From: a bacterium
Lineage (GTDB): Bacteria; Patescibacteriota; Minisyncoccia; Minisyncoccales; Minisyncoccaceae
Direction: 5' to 3'
Assembly (NCBI GenBank): GCA_023228085.1
Contig: JALOBW010000001.1
Span: 224,854 to 288,853 of the forward strand
Length of the DNA: 64,000 nucleotides
Shown here: positions 8,057-15,109 of the stretch, in pieces
Position numbering within the stretch: position 1 is the first letter of the stretch
Layout: every line of letters begins with the position of its first letter
Position numbers and translations under genes: made by a program
Notes under the pieces: generated by a model
Told to the model about the DNA's origin: nothing
What the model saw: only the letters and a program-made list of their open reading frames with translations
Databases searched by the model: none

Positions 8057-8452
8057 TTATTTTTTTGTTTCTGACCTTATTAATACATTTTTTTTGTTGA
8101 AATAAAGTGATGTTTTTACATTTTCTTGCTTTATTTGTAATTCTTTAATACTACCATAGTCACTTCTTAATACATTATTATTTTTTGATAATCTACCATA
8201 TAGGGTACTCTGAAAGTCATCTTTTTTTTCAAGCACTATCGGTTGAGAAATATACGTTCCAGTAAATATGATGACTATAAAAGCAAACGACAAGGAAGGG
8301 ATAGCAAGACTAAAATTCCACCTTAAATCATTTTGGGTAAAATATTTATTTTGCATCAAAGCTGCCCTCAAACTTTCTTTGTGGTTTTCTAATTCGTAAG
8401 AAGTTTTATTTATTTTTTGAAACATCTCTTCTATTTCCATTTTAGTTTTCAA
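8057..8452 (-). CDS. Single-span membrane protein, candidate anti-sigma factor
   Basis: 131 residues. Residues 1-45 are charged and helical (cytoplasmic side), one membrane span lies near 47-69 (FSLAIPSLSFAFIVIIFTGTYI), and the remainder is a small basic outer domain. There is no zinc-finger anti-sigma motif. The start overlaps the end of the ECF sigma gene by 11 bases, the usual arrangement for a sigma/anti-sigma pair, and that context is the main evidence for the role. Confidence 0.6.
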   Translation of the reverse strand: MKTKMEIEEMFQKINKTSYELENHKESLRAALMQNKYFTQNDLRWNFSLAIPSLSFAFIVIIFTGTYISQPIVLEKKDDFQSTLYGRLSKNNNVLRSDYGSIKELQIKQENVKTSLYFNKKNVLIRSETKK

Positions 8453-9026
8453 GAAATTTTTTGTTATCCTTTTCTATTAGTTCTTTTAGTTTGTCTTTTG
8501 CTCGCATACAATAGACTCTGGTCGTTGATTCGTTTTTCCCGATAATGCGAGAGACCTCCTCGTAAGATAGGTCTTCTATATATCTAAGTCTTATAATATC
8601 TTGATAGGTGCGATTCATTTTTATTAGAGATCTATTTATTACCTTTAGATATTCATCATTTTCAATCGCCGCTTGGATTGTCTTGCTGTGCAAATTATTA
8701 TCGCTTAAATCTAGATCTTTTTCCTCTATTTTTATAATTGATTGGTATTTTTTGTTCTTTCTGAAAAATTGATTTATTTCATTTGTTGCAATTTTATATA
8801 TCCATGCATTAAAACTTGAATCTGTTTGCCATTCAAATTTTTCCAATCCTTGTAGTGCTTTAAGAAAAGTATTTGAGGTTATATCTTTTGCATTATCTAA
8901 ATTAGTCGTACTTCGGAGTGTGTAGTTTAATATCTTGGGATAGTAAAAATCAAACAATTCTCCAAAAGCTTGACTGTCTTTATCCTTTGCTTTCTCTATT
9001 AGATTTTTTATTTCTTGGGTATTCAT
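8442..9026 (-). CDS. ECF-type RNA polymerase sigma factor
   Basis: 194 residues. Region 2 includes FGELFDFYYPKILNYTLR and the -10 recognition helix DAKDITSNTFLKAL ... FNAWIYKIATNEINQFFR. Region 4 includes YQDIIRLRYIEDLSYEEVSRIIG and the helix-turn-helix continuing to VYCMRAKDKLKEL. Size and layout fit the extracytoplasmic-function group. It is the first gene of a three-gene minus-strand operon (sigma, membrane partner, SIMPL). AGAAG lies 6 bases before the ATG. The regulon is unknown. Confidence 0.93.
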   Translation of the reverse strand: MNTQEIKNLIEKAKDKDSQAFGELFDFYYPKILNYTLRSTTNLDNAKDITSNTFLKALQGLEKFEWQTDSSFNAWIYKIATNEINQFFRKNKKYQSIIKIEEKDLDLSDNNLHSKTIQAAIENDEYLKVINRSLIKMNRTYQDIIRLRYIEDLSYEEVSRIIGKNESTTRVYCMRAKDKLKELIEKDNKKFLEN

Positions 9027-9111
9027 TGATTCTTCTAATAATTACAATGCAATAAAGATATAATCTGTTACATTATGTAAAATTTTATGATATATTATAA
9101 CCAAAGAAGGT

Positions 9112-9669
9112 ATGAAAAAAGAGATTAAAAAATTTGACGTATTATTAAATAAAATTGGAATGGTTATTATTATAATAATAGCACTTTTTTCAATTGTTTT
9201 TTATTGGTATTACTCTCAAGTTAAAAAAATTGATTATTATAAATCTTTTCCTTTGTCATTTTCTGTAAAAACAAATCCGATAAATGGAGAATATGTTATA
9301 GGGGGTGAAGTTTTTAATATTGTTAATGGGGAAGCGAAGGGGAATAATAGTTCAAGTATCGTTATTGTTGATTCAATTGATGCAGATATTAATGGAGATT
9401 TTAAAAAAGATAATGTTTTTTTAGTTGCATACAGTAATGGAAATGTTCTTTCTTATTATGTAGCTGCTGCCATCACGATCAATGACCACTATTTTCCTTC
9501 AAATGCTATTTTTGTAGATGATGATATTATTCAGACTGAATTATCTTTTGATGGAGAAAGTATAACCGAAAGGTATTATGAAAACAAAAGCGATTATAAA
9601 AATAAAAAAAATGAAAAGATAGTTTATTTAAAATGTTTGGATAAAGAATTAAAACAAATAATAAAATAA
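9112..9669 (+). CDS. Membrane-anchored protein of unknown function
   Basis: 185 residues with one N-terminal span (about 15-38) and an outer domain. The segment SIVIVDSIDADINGDFKKDNVFLVAYSNGNVLSYYVAAAI resembles FG-GAP/VCBS-type Asp-rich calcium loops, but only one unit is visible. AAGAAGG directly before the ATG is one of the clearer ribosome-binding sites in the window. Divergent from the sigma-factor operon and followed 10 bases later by a small membrane-protein gene. Confidence 0.7.
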   Translation: MKKEIKKFDVLLNKIGMVIIIIIALFSIVFYWYYSQVKKIDYYKSFPLSFSVKTNPINGEYVIGGEVFNIVNGEAKGNNSSSIVIVDSIDADINGDFKKDNVFLVAYSNGNVLSYYVAAAITINDHYFPSNAIFVDDDIIQTELSFDGESITERYYENKSDYKNKKNEKIVYLKCLDKELKQIIK

Positions 9670-9679
9670 ATTTTAAAAT

Positions 9680-9883
9680 ATGTTTTTTGGACTAGCTATA
9701 ATATTAATAGGAACAGTTTTTTTACTAAATAGTCTTGGAATAATCTCTGGAGAAATCTGGAATATAATTTGGCCATCTTTATTAATACTAATAGGTTTAA
9801 GTATTTTTCTAAAAGATATAAGAAGAGAAAATAGATGGTGTAATTTTGAGAGGAAAGCTGAAAGATTTTTTAAAGATGAGTAG
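9680..9883 (+). CDS. Small two-span membrane protein (DUF5668/LiaF-like transmembrane motif)
   Basis: 67 residues: FGLAIILIGTVFLLNSLGII (span 1), then WNIIWPSLLILIGLSIFL (span 2) and a charged tail. The G-x-x-F/L-L-x-x-x-G-I followed by W-P-x-x-L-I-x-x-G pattern is typical of the small LiaI/LiaF-type module linked to cell-envelope stress systems. It directly follows the previous gene and precedes a terminator; adjacency to the sigma-factor operon fits an envelope role. Confidence 0.75.
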   Translation: MFFGLAIILIGTVFLLNSLGIISGEIWNIIWPSLLILIGLSIFLKDIRRENRWCNFERKAERFFKDE

Positions 9884-9886
9884 AAA

Positions 9887-9910
9887 AAAATCGGACAAAA
9901 GTCCGATTTT
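9887..9910. terminator. Bidirectional terminator between convergent genes
   Basis: A 10-bp perfect stem (9887-9896 with 9901-9910, TCGGAC/GTCCGA core) with an AAAA loop, A-run before and T-run after. It overlaps the last bases of the pyruvate kinase gene on the minus strand. Confidence 0.85.
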
Positions 9911-10943
9911 ATTTTTTCCAGCCAGAGTTTAAGTAGTTTGTACCGTTGTAATATTCATCTGTCCTTTTTGCAATTTTTCGCATTGTCGCTACCGCTTCAA
10001 TTGGGTAATTTCCAGATGCTGTTTCGTCGGAAAGCATTACAGCATCAGCTCCACTAAAAACAGCATTAGCAATGTCAGCAACTTCTGCTCTTGTTGGTCT
10101 TGGTTTATCAATCATTGAGGAAAGCATTTCAGTAGCAACGATGGCTGGTTTTTTATACCAATGTGCTCTGCGGATAAGTTCCTTTTGAATAATTGGTAGT
10201 TCTTCTATTGGGACCTCAATTCCTAAATCACCTCTAGCAACCATGAGTCCGTCGGAGTATTTGGTAATATTATCAATATCCACAAGAGCTGTACCTCTTT
10301 CTATTTTTGCGATTATTTGAACGTCTTTGTTTTTTATTATTTTCCTAAGTTTTTTAATATCATTTCCAGTCTGAACAAATGAAAGACAGATATAGTCTGC
10401 ACCATTTTTTGCTCCAAACTCTGCATCGGCAATATCTTTTTTTGTAATAACTTCTCCCGAAAGATTGGTTTCAGGAATATTAATACCTTTTCTAGGTAAT
10501 AAATATCCACCCCTTATTACCTGTGCCACAATTTTTTTGTTTTTGACATCCATTACTTCAAGTTCAATCATTCCATTAGCAACATAAAATTGATGTCCAA
10601 TCTTCATATCTTTATAAAGAGCGGGGTGATCAATGGGAATTTCATTTTTTTTTAGATCTGCTTTGCCATAAAGAAATGAATAAACTTCACCTTCTTTGAT
10701 TAATATCTCCTTTGGAATATTTCCTATTCTTATTCTTGGACCTTGTAAGTCCATCATCATTTTAACATCAACTCCAGTTTCATCCTTAATTTTTGTGAGA
10801 TATGATTTTATTCTGTTCCATTGCTCATAAGTACCGTGCGAAAAATTTATTCTAGCGATACTCATTCCAGTTTCTACCATATCTTTTAGTATTTTGTAAT
10901 TGTCAGACTTTGGTCCGACTGTAGCAATAATTCTTGGATTCAT
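9909..10943 (-). CDS. pyk: Pyruvate kinase, catalytic core only
   Basis: 344 residues, against about 470 for the Escherichia coli enzyme. It catalyses phosphoenolpyruvate plus ADP to pyruvate plus ATP, the last step of glycolysis. Visible: RIIATVGPKS, ARINFSHGT, MMDLQGPRIRIG, the active-site stretch IIAKIERGTALVDIDNI with the catalytic Lys, GLMVARGDLGIEVP, and ATEMLSSMIDKPRPTRAEV. The protein stops shortly after VMLSDETASGNYPIEAVATM, so the C-terminal allosteric domain (about 120 residues) is absent. AAAGGA precedes the ATG. The B domain is present. Loss of the regulatory domain is expected to remove effector control, in line with genome reduction. Confidence 0.95.
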   Translation of the reverse strand: MNPRIIATVGPKSDNYKILKDMVETGMSIARINFSHGTYEQWNRIKSYLTKIKDETGVDVKMMMDLQGPRIRIGNIPKEILIKEGEVYSFLYGKADLKKNEIPIDHPALYKDMKIGHQFYVANGMIELEVMDVKNKKIVAQVIRGGYLLPRKGINIPETNLSGEVITKKDIADAEFGAKNGADYICLSFVQTGNDIKKLRKIIKNKDVQIIAKIERGTALVDIDNITKYSDGLMVARGDLGIEVPIEELPIIQKELIRRAHWYKKPAIVATEMLSSMIDKPRPTRAEVADIANAVFSGADAVMLSDETASGNYPIEAVATMRKIAKRTDEYYNGTNYLNSGWKK

Positions 10944-11019
10944 AAAATTTTTTTATCCTTTGATTACATCCCAATTATACCATTTTAAAGAGTATTAATA
11001 CAATTATTAATATATATGA

Positions 11020-11025
11020 TATAAT
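11020..11025 (+). promoter_or_regulatory. -10 box of the helicase gene, near-leaderless
   Basis: TATAAT ends 11 bases before the ATG at 11037, so transcription would begin only about 4-5 bases before the start codon. No Shine-Dalgarno sequence. The -35 region is weak. Confidence 0.5.
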
Positions 11026-11036
11026 CTTGTAAACAT

Positions 11037-12413
11037 ATGGAGAAAAAATTAAAGACATTAAAAATTTCTGAAGCGATGGCTAAAAATGGCATTGGAAGGA
11101 GGCGGGGAGATAGGAAAAAAGCTTCTATTGAAAAGCCAAAAGTGACATTTTCTAGCGAAAGTAAACGCTTGCTACGGCTCATAGAAAAAGGAGGAAATAT
11201 TTTTTTGACAGGAAAAGCTGGGACTGGGAAAACTACTTTCTTAAGATACTTCAGATCAATAACAGATAAAAATGTTGTAGTTTTGGCTCCGACAGGTGTT
11301 TCGGCTGTTAATATACAAGGACAAACAATGCATTCATTTTTTAAATTCCATCCGGGGATAACCGAGAATGATATAAAAAAGGTTTATTATAAAGATAGAG
11401 ATATTTACAAAAATATAGATATATTAATTATTGATGAGATATCAATGGTAAGGTCCGATTTTTTTGATTGCATTGAAAAATTTTTAAGAATAAACGGACC
11501 AGAACCAGGAAAAATTTTCGGTGGCATTCAGGTTATTATTACTGGTGATTTATATCAACTTCCTCCTATAGTACAAAAAGAAGAAGAAATTATTTTTGAA
11601 TTAGTTTATAAGAGTCCATATTTTTTTGACTCAAATTCTTTTAAAAAGGGAAATTTTTCAATGGTAGAATTAAAAAAAGTATATAGACAAACAGACCATG
11701 ACTTTATTAGAATACTTGATCTTCTAAGAACTTGTAAATTAAGTGACGAACATTTGGAAAAAATAAATAGTAGGGTTTGTGATTATGTAAGTAGTGATGA
11801 AAATAACGGTATTGTATTGGTCACAACTAATTATGCTGCCGACAAAATCAACTACGACAAACTGTGTTGCATAGAAAATGAGGAAAGGTGTTTTAAGGGA
11901 TATATAGATGGGGAGTTTAAAATAAATGAATTACCAACTGCTCAAAATCTTTTTCTTAAAGAAGGAGCACAGGTAATGTTGCTTAATAATGATAGTAAGG
12001 GTAGATGGATAAACGGGGATATAGCAAAGATAATAAGAATAGAAGAAGATCAAATAAGAGTAATGTTTGAAGATGGAACATTTGATGATGTTAGTAAATA
12101 TAAATGGGAAAAAGTAAAGTATTCTCTTGATGAGAATGGAAAGATAAGGTCAGAAATAATAGGGAGCTTCACACAAATTCCAATAAAACTAGCTTGGGCC
12201 GTCACCATACATAAGGGGCAGGGGAAGACCTACGAAAAAGTATTTGTTGATTTTGGAAATGGAACATTTGCTTCGGGTCAGGCATATGTAGCTTTAAGTA
12301 GATGTCGTTCACTAGAAGGGGTGCGTCTCAGAAAACCTTTATGCTACGACCATTTATTAGTTGATGAAAGAATTGAGCACTTTATGATAGAATTCCCAAA
12401 AACTGAGTTATGA
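11037..12413 (+). CDS. Pif1/RecD-like superfamily 1 DNA helicase
   Basis: 458 residues. Walker A GKAGTGKTTFLRYF is near residue 58, followed by LAPTGVSAVNIQGQTMHSFF (motif Ia), Walker B IDEISMVRSD, and motif III GDLYQLPP. The C-terminal 2B-like part has LAWAVTIHKGQGKTYEKV and VALSRCRSLEGV, typical of Pif1/RecD helicases. The N-terminal 45 residues are very basic and may bind nucleic acid. Such helicases unwind DNA during replication and repair; small versions like this are common in reduced genomes and phages. It ends in TGA, evidence for the standard code. Confidence 0.9.
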   Translation: MEKKLKTLKISEAMAKNGIGRRRGDRKKASIEKPKVTFSSESKRLLRLIEKGGNIFLTGKAGTGKTTFLRYFRSITDKNVVVLAPTGVSAVNIQGQTMHSFFKFHPGITENDIKKVYYKDRDIYKNIDILIIDEISMVRSDFFDCIEKFLRINGPEPGKIFGGIQVIITGDLYQLPPIVQKEEEIIFELVYKSPYFFDSNSFKKGNFSMVELKKVYRQTDHDFIRILDLLRTCKLSDEHLEKINSRVCDYVSSDENNGIVLVTTNYAADKINYDKLCCIENEERCFKGYIDGEFKINELPTAQNLFLKEGAQVMLLNNDSKGRWINGDIAKIIRIEEDQIRVMFEDGTFDDVSKYKWEKVKYSLDENGKIRSEIIGSFTQIPIKLAWAVTIHKGQGKTYEKVFVDFGNGTFASGQAYVALSRCRSLEGVRLRKPLCYDHLLVDERIEHFMIEFPKTEL

Positions 12414-12419
12414 TTTACC

Positions 12420-12448
12420 TTGACATATGCATTTAAATATGATATAGT
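12420..12448 (+). promoter_or_regulatory. Consensus promoter of the DEAD-box helicase
   Basis: TTGACA at 12420-12425, a 17-base spacer and TATAGT at 12443-12448. The predicted start of transcription near 12455 leaves a leader of about 75 bases. Confidence 0.8.
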
Positions 12449-12478
12449 TTTGAAAAAAGGGATATTGAGAACTTAAAG

Positions 12479-12520
12479 AACGAAGTCTCTGTATTTGAAA
12501 ATTAGAGCCTTCGTTTTTTT
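12479..12520 (+). promoter_or_regulatory. Terminator-like hairpin in the leader of the DEAD-box helicase
   Basis: Arms 12479-12490 and 12504-12515 pair at 11 of 12 positions, followed by a run of seven T, and end 9-10 bases before the ATG. There is no ribosome-binding site after it. It reads as an intrinsic terminator inside the leader, so expression must depend on read-through or on a change of structure. Confidence 0.7.
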
Positions 12521-12529
12521 ATTAAATTT

Positions 12530-13828
12530 ATGCAAACTAGAATAAAACAATCAAAAATAATTCATAGAGATAGAGAGCGCTTTGAAAAAAAAGGACATGC
12601 TACCAAAAGTAATTTTGGAAGAGGAACAATAACTCCTAGTTTTTTGAATAAAAAGGAAAAAAAGAATAATTTTTTTGGAAATAAAAAGGGGAGATTTGTT
12701 GCTAAAAAAAGCAATAAGTTTTCTGGATCAAGAATTGATGTTTCCAGATTTATACAAAAATCAAGTATTGAAGATAACGAAGAGGTATATGTTCCAAAGA
12801 ATAAATTTATTGACTTTGATATTGATCAAAGATTAAAAGACAATATTGTTAAAAAAGGATATATAAATCCCACTCCTATTCAAGATAAAGCTATTCCAGT
12901 AGTTCTTCAAAAAAAGGATGTTGTTGGTATTGCAAATACTGGAACTGGAAAAACTGCTGCTTTTTTAATTCCAGCCATTAACGATGTTTTGTCTAAAAAA
13001 GATAGTAAAACTATTATTATTGTTCCGACTCGTGAGCTCGCTGAACAAATTGAAAAGGAGTTCAAGCAGTTTACTTATGGGTTAAGAATATTTTCCGTGC
13101 TTTGTATCGGTGGAACGAATGTAAGAAAACAATTTTTTGATTTAAAAAGAAGTCATAACTTTATAATCGGAACACCAGGTAGAATAAAAGATATGGTGCA
13201 AAGAAAAGCAATAAATCTATCGCAGTTTAGAACAGTTGTATTAGATGAGGCGGATAGAATGCTTGATATGGGATTTATTGATGATATAAAATTTTTAATT
13301 TCTCAAATGCCCGAAGATAAGCAAGCTCTTTGCTTCTCAGCAACATTTCCCGCAGAAATAGAATTACTGGTGAAGAAATTCTTAAGAGATCCAGAAAAAA
13401 TATCTGTTAAAAAAGGTGACTCTTCTAAAAATGTTGACCAAGATGTAATACGTGTTCACGATAAAAACAAAAAATTTGATATGCTCTGTGAGCTTCTTTC
13501 TAAAAAGAATTTAAGCAAAGTAATAATTTTTGGAAAAACCAAATTTGGAGTTGAAAAGCTTTCAATCGCTTTAAATGCAAAAGGATTTAGATCCGAATCA
13601 ATTCATGGAGATAAGAGTCAGATAAAAAGGCAAAAAGCATTGAGAATGTTTAAAGATAATAAGGTTAACATCTTAGTTGCAACAGATGTTGCTGCAAGGG
13701 GAATAGATATAGACGACATAAGCCATGTTATAAATTATGACATTCCCGCTACTTATGATGACTATGTGCACCGAATAGGAAGAACTGGAAGAGCAAATAA
13801 AAAAGGAAACGCAATTACATTTATATAG
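12530..13828 (+). CDS. DEAD-box ATP-dependent RNA helicase
   Basis: 432 residues. The basic N-terminal extension (about 1-90) is rich in Lys and Asn. The helicase core has the Q motif (PTPIQDKAIP), motif I (ANTGTGKTAAF), Ia (PTRELAEQ), Ib (GTPGRI), II (DEADRMLDMGF), III (SATFP), IV (IIFGKTK), V (ATDVAARGIDI) and VI (HRIGRTGRA). It stops right after motif VI, so there is no C-terminal RNA-binding extension. The family remodels RNA in ribosome assembly and mRNA decay, and is often cold-induced. The leader carries a strong terminator-like hairpin just before the ATG, pointing to regulation by RNA structure. No SD sequence is visible. Confidence 0.95.
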   Translation: MQTRIKQSKIIHRDRERFEKKGHATKSNFGRGTITPSFLNKKEKKNNFFGNKKGRFVAKKSNKFSGSRIDVSRFIQKSSIEDNEEVYVPKNKFIDFDIDQRLKDNIVKKGYINPTPIQDKAIPVVLQKKDVVGIANTGTGKTAAFLIPAINDVLSKKDSKTIIIVPTRELAEQIEKEFKQFTYGLRIFSVLCIGGTNVRKQFFDLKRSHNFIIGTPGRIKDMVQRKAINLSQFRTVVLDEADRMLDMGFIDDIKFLISQMPEDKQALCFSATFPAEIELLVKKFLRDPEKISVKKGDSSKNVDQDVIRVHDKNKKFDMLCELLSKKNLSKVIIFGKTKFGVEKLSIALNAKGFRSESIHGDKSQIKRQKALRMFKDNKVNILVATDVAARGIDIDDISHVINYDIPATYDDYVHRIGRTGRANKKGNAITFI

Positions 13829-13834
13829 TTAAGA

Positions 13835-13858
13835 TAAAGCCAGCATTTGCTGGTTTTT
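13835..13858 (+). terminator. Terminator of the DEAD-box helicase gene
   Basis: CCAGC (13839-13843) and GCTGG (13848-13852) form a stem extended by AAAG/TTTT pairs, with a 4-base loop and a run of six T. Confidence 0.85.
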
Positions 13859-13868
13859 TAAATAGCTA

Positions 13869-13897
13869 TTGACACTTTTAAAAAGCGGTATTAAAAT
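13869..13897 (+). promoter_or_regulatory. Consensus promoter with no protein gene directly after it
   Basis: TTGACA at 13869-13874, a 17-base spacer and TAAAAT at 13892-13897. The predicted transcript starts near 13904 and runs into the structured, non-coding region described next. Confidence 0.75.
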
Positions 13898-13903
13898 TAT
13901 TGT

Positions 13904-14050
13904 AGAAGCAATGAGGAATTCATTGTTAAAACTTAATAGATAAAAATGCGTATGCATTTTTATCACAATCGTACTTTAAAATATTATATATTAATTGCAC
14001 CTTTCCTAGATATTGGGTACTTATTCATATGAATTCGTACCCATTTTTCC
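13904..14050 (+). ncRNA. Candidate small structured RNA
   Basis: After a consensus promoter, about 145 bases hold three stem-loops: CAATGA/TCATTG (near 13910-13926), an 11-bp perfect stem GATAAAAATGC/GCATTTTTATC with a 4-base loop (near 13938-13963), and GGGTAC/GTACCC enclosing ATTCATATGAAT (near 14015-14042), directly followed by ATTTTT. That is promoter, structured body and intrinsic terminator with no protein frame longer than ten codons. It fits an independent small RNA. A second weaker hairpin with a T-run (near 14055-14077) may be a back-up terminator. I do not recognise it as 6S, tmRNA or RNase P RNA. Confidence 0.55.
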
Positions 14051-14087
14051 TTTATAGCCTTCATGGGCTTTTTATTTTTGGTTTTAG

Positions 14088-14116
14088 TTGATAAAATTGA
14101 CTCATAACAAGATAAT
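14088..14116 (+). promoter_or_regulatory. Promoter giving a near-leaderless transcript
   Basis: TTGATA (14088-14093), a 17-base spacer and GATAAT (14111-14116). The ATG at 14126 lies 9 bases after the -10 box, so the leader would be about 2-3 bases. Confidence 0.6.
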
Positions 14117-14125
14117 TTAAAAACT

Positions 14126-14566
14126 ATGAAACACGTTTGGTCGGTATTATGTCAAAAGTCATCAATTGATTTTGAAAATAATTTAGTAAGTTTATTTGAA
14201 TGTATTGAAGAGGTAAATCTGGTTTTTAATAATACTAAAAATGCAACCGATGAGAAGATTATTATTCCTGTTGATTGGCAGTTAGTAAGTTATTGGATTG
14301 TTGACGAAAACGAAAAAGAAAAGTTTTTAAACTTGAAAGTAGAATTTATTGATCCAAATGGAAATTGTCTAAATAATCATGAATATAAAATGGATATAAA
14401 AGAAGGGATGAAAAGACTAAGGGGTAGAATGACGATAAATGGATTTCAAGTGACTAAAAGTGGAAGATATTTTTGTAAAATATCAAGAATGATAGAAAAC
14501 AATTTTCTTTTACTTTCCGAATTACCAATAGATATAAATATAAATTACAATTTGTCTAATACATAA
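14126..14566 (+). CDS. Conserved hypothetical protein (DUF6941-like)
   Basis: 146 residues, soluble, with no membrane span. The start MKHVWSVLCQKSSID and the two-sheet pattern of hydrophobic strands (VDWQLVSYWIV, FLNLKVEFIDPNG, RLRGRMTINGF, GRYFCKIS) resemble the DUF6941 family of small beta-sandwich proteins; this is recalled by pattern only. Function unknown. It has its own near-leaderless promoter. Confidence 0.6.
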   Translation: MKHVWSVLCQKSSIDFENNLVSLFECIEEVNLVFNNTKNATDEKIIIPVDWQLVSYWIVDENEKEKFLNLKVEFIDPNGNCLNNHEYKMDIKEGMKRLRGRMTINGFQVTKSGRYFCKISRMIENNFLLLSELPIDININYNLSNT

Positions 14567-14650
14567 GACGAGCAAGTAAAAATTCAAATAAGAGAGATGT
14601 TTGAAGTATTTTGTGATATAATAGCAATATAATAATTAATCACTAAAACT

Positions 14651-15022
14651 ATGACACCTGGATTTGAATTTGTATTTAATGTCTTAGCCAATTTGGTAGT
14701 TGAGCTTCCAATTCTTTTTATAATAAGTAAATTTATAATGAAGTGGGGCTATGAAACTGACCACGTAATATTCTCTGGAACGATTGGTACTTTGATGAGA
14801 TTGTCGTATGTGTTTTTTGTTTTTCCACTTTTTGTGGCTACAAACGTTCCTTATTATTTATACATACTTCAGACACTTGGTGTATTAACGGAATCGGTAG
14901 TGCTTTATAATACTTTGCGTATAGATTATAAGAAGGCATTAATAATTTCTATACTACTGGGAGTAGCATCGTTCTTATTTTCTCCTAAAGTATTTTACTT
15001 TATAACGACTGGTAAATTTTAA
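14651..15022 (+). CDS. Small integral membrane protein of unknown function
   Basis: 123 residues with about four hydrophobic spans (near 5-27, 42-60, 63-83 and 97-118). No recognised motif. TATAAT about 27 bases before the ATG gives a likely promoter, and a terminator follows, so it is monocistronic. Confidence 0.65.
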   Translation: MTPGFEFVFNVLANLVVELPILFIISKFIMKWGYETDHVIFSGTIGTLMRLSYVFFVFPLFVATNVPYYLYILQTLGVLTESVVLYNTLRIDYKKALIISILLGVASFLFSPKVFYFITTGKF

Positions 15023-15028
15023 AATCAC

Positions 15029-15055
15029 AAGCTCCTTTAAAAGGAGCTTTTGTTT
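15029..15055 (+). terminator. Intrinsic terminator
   Basis: A 9-bp perfect stem (15029-15037 with 15041-15049, AAGCTCCTT) with a short loop, followed by TTTGTTTTG. Confidence 0.8.
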
Positions 15056-15109
15056 TGTATTTAAGCTGAAAATTAGATATAATAATAGCAAATACTTTTA
15101 AATAAGGCT

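Noticed and set aside
13911..13943. Ten-codon frame inside the candidate small RNA
   Set aside because: No ribosome-binding site and no features; the region is better explained by hairpins.
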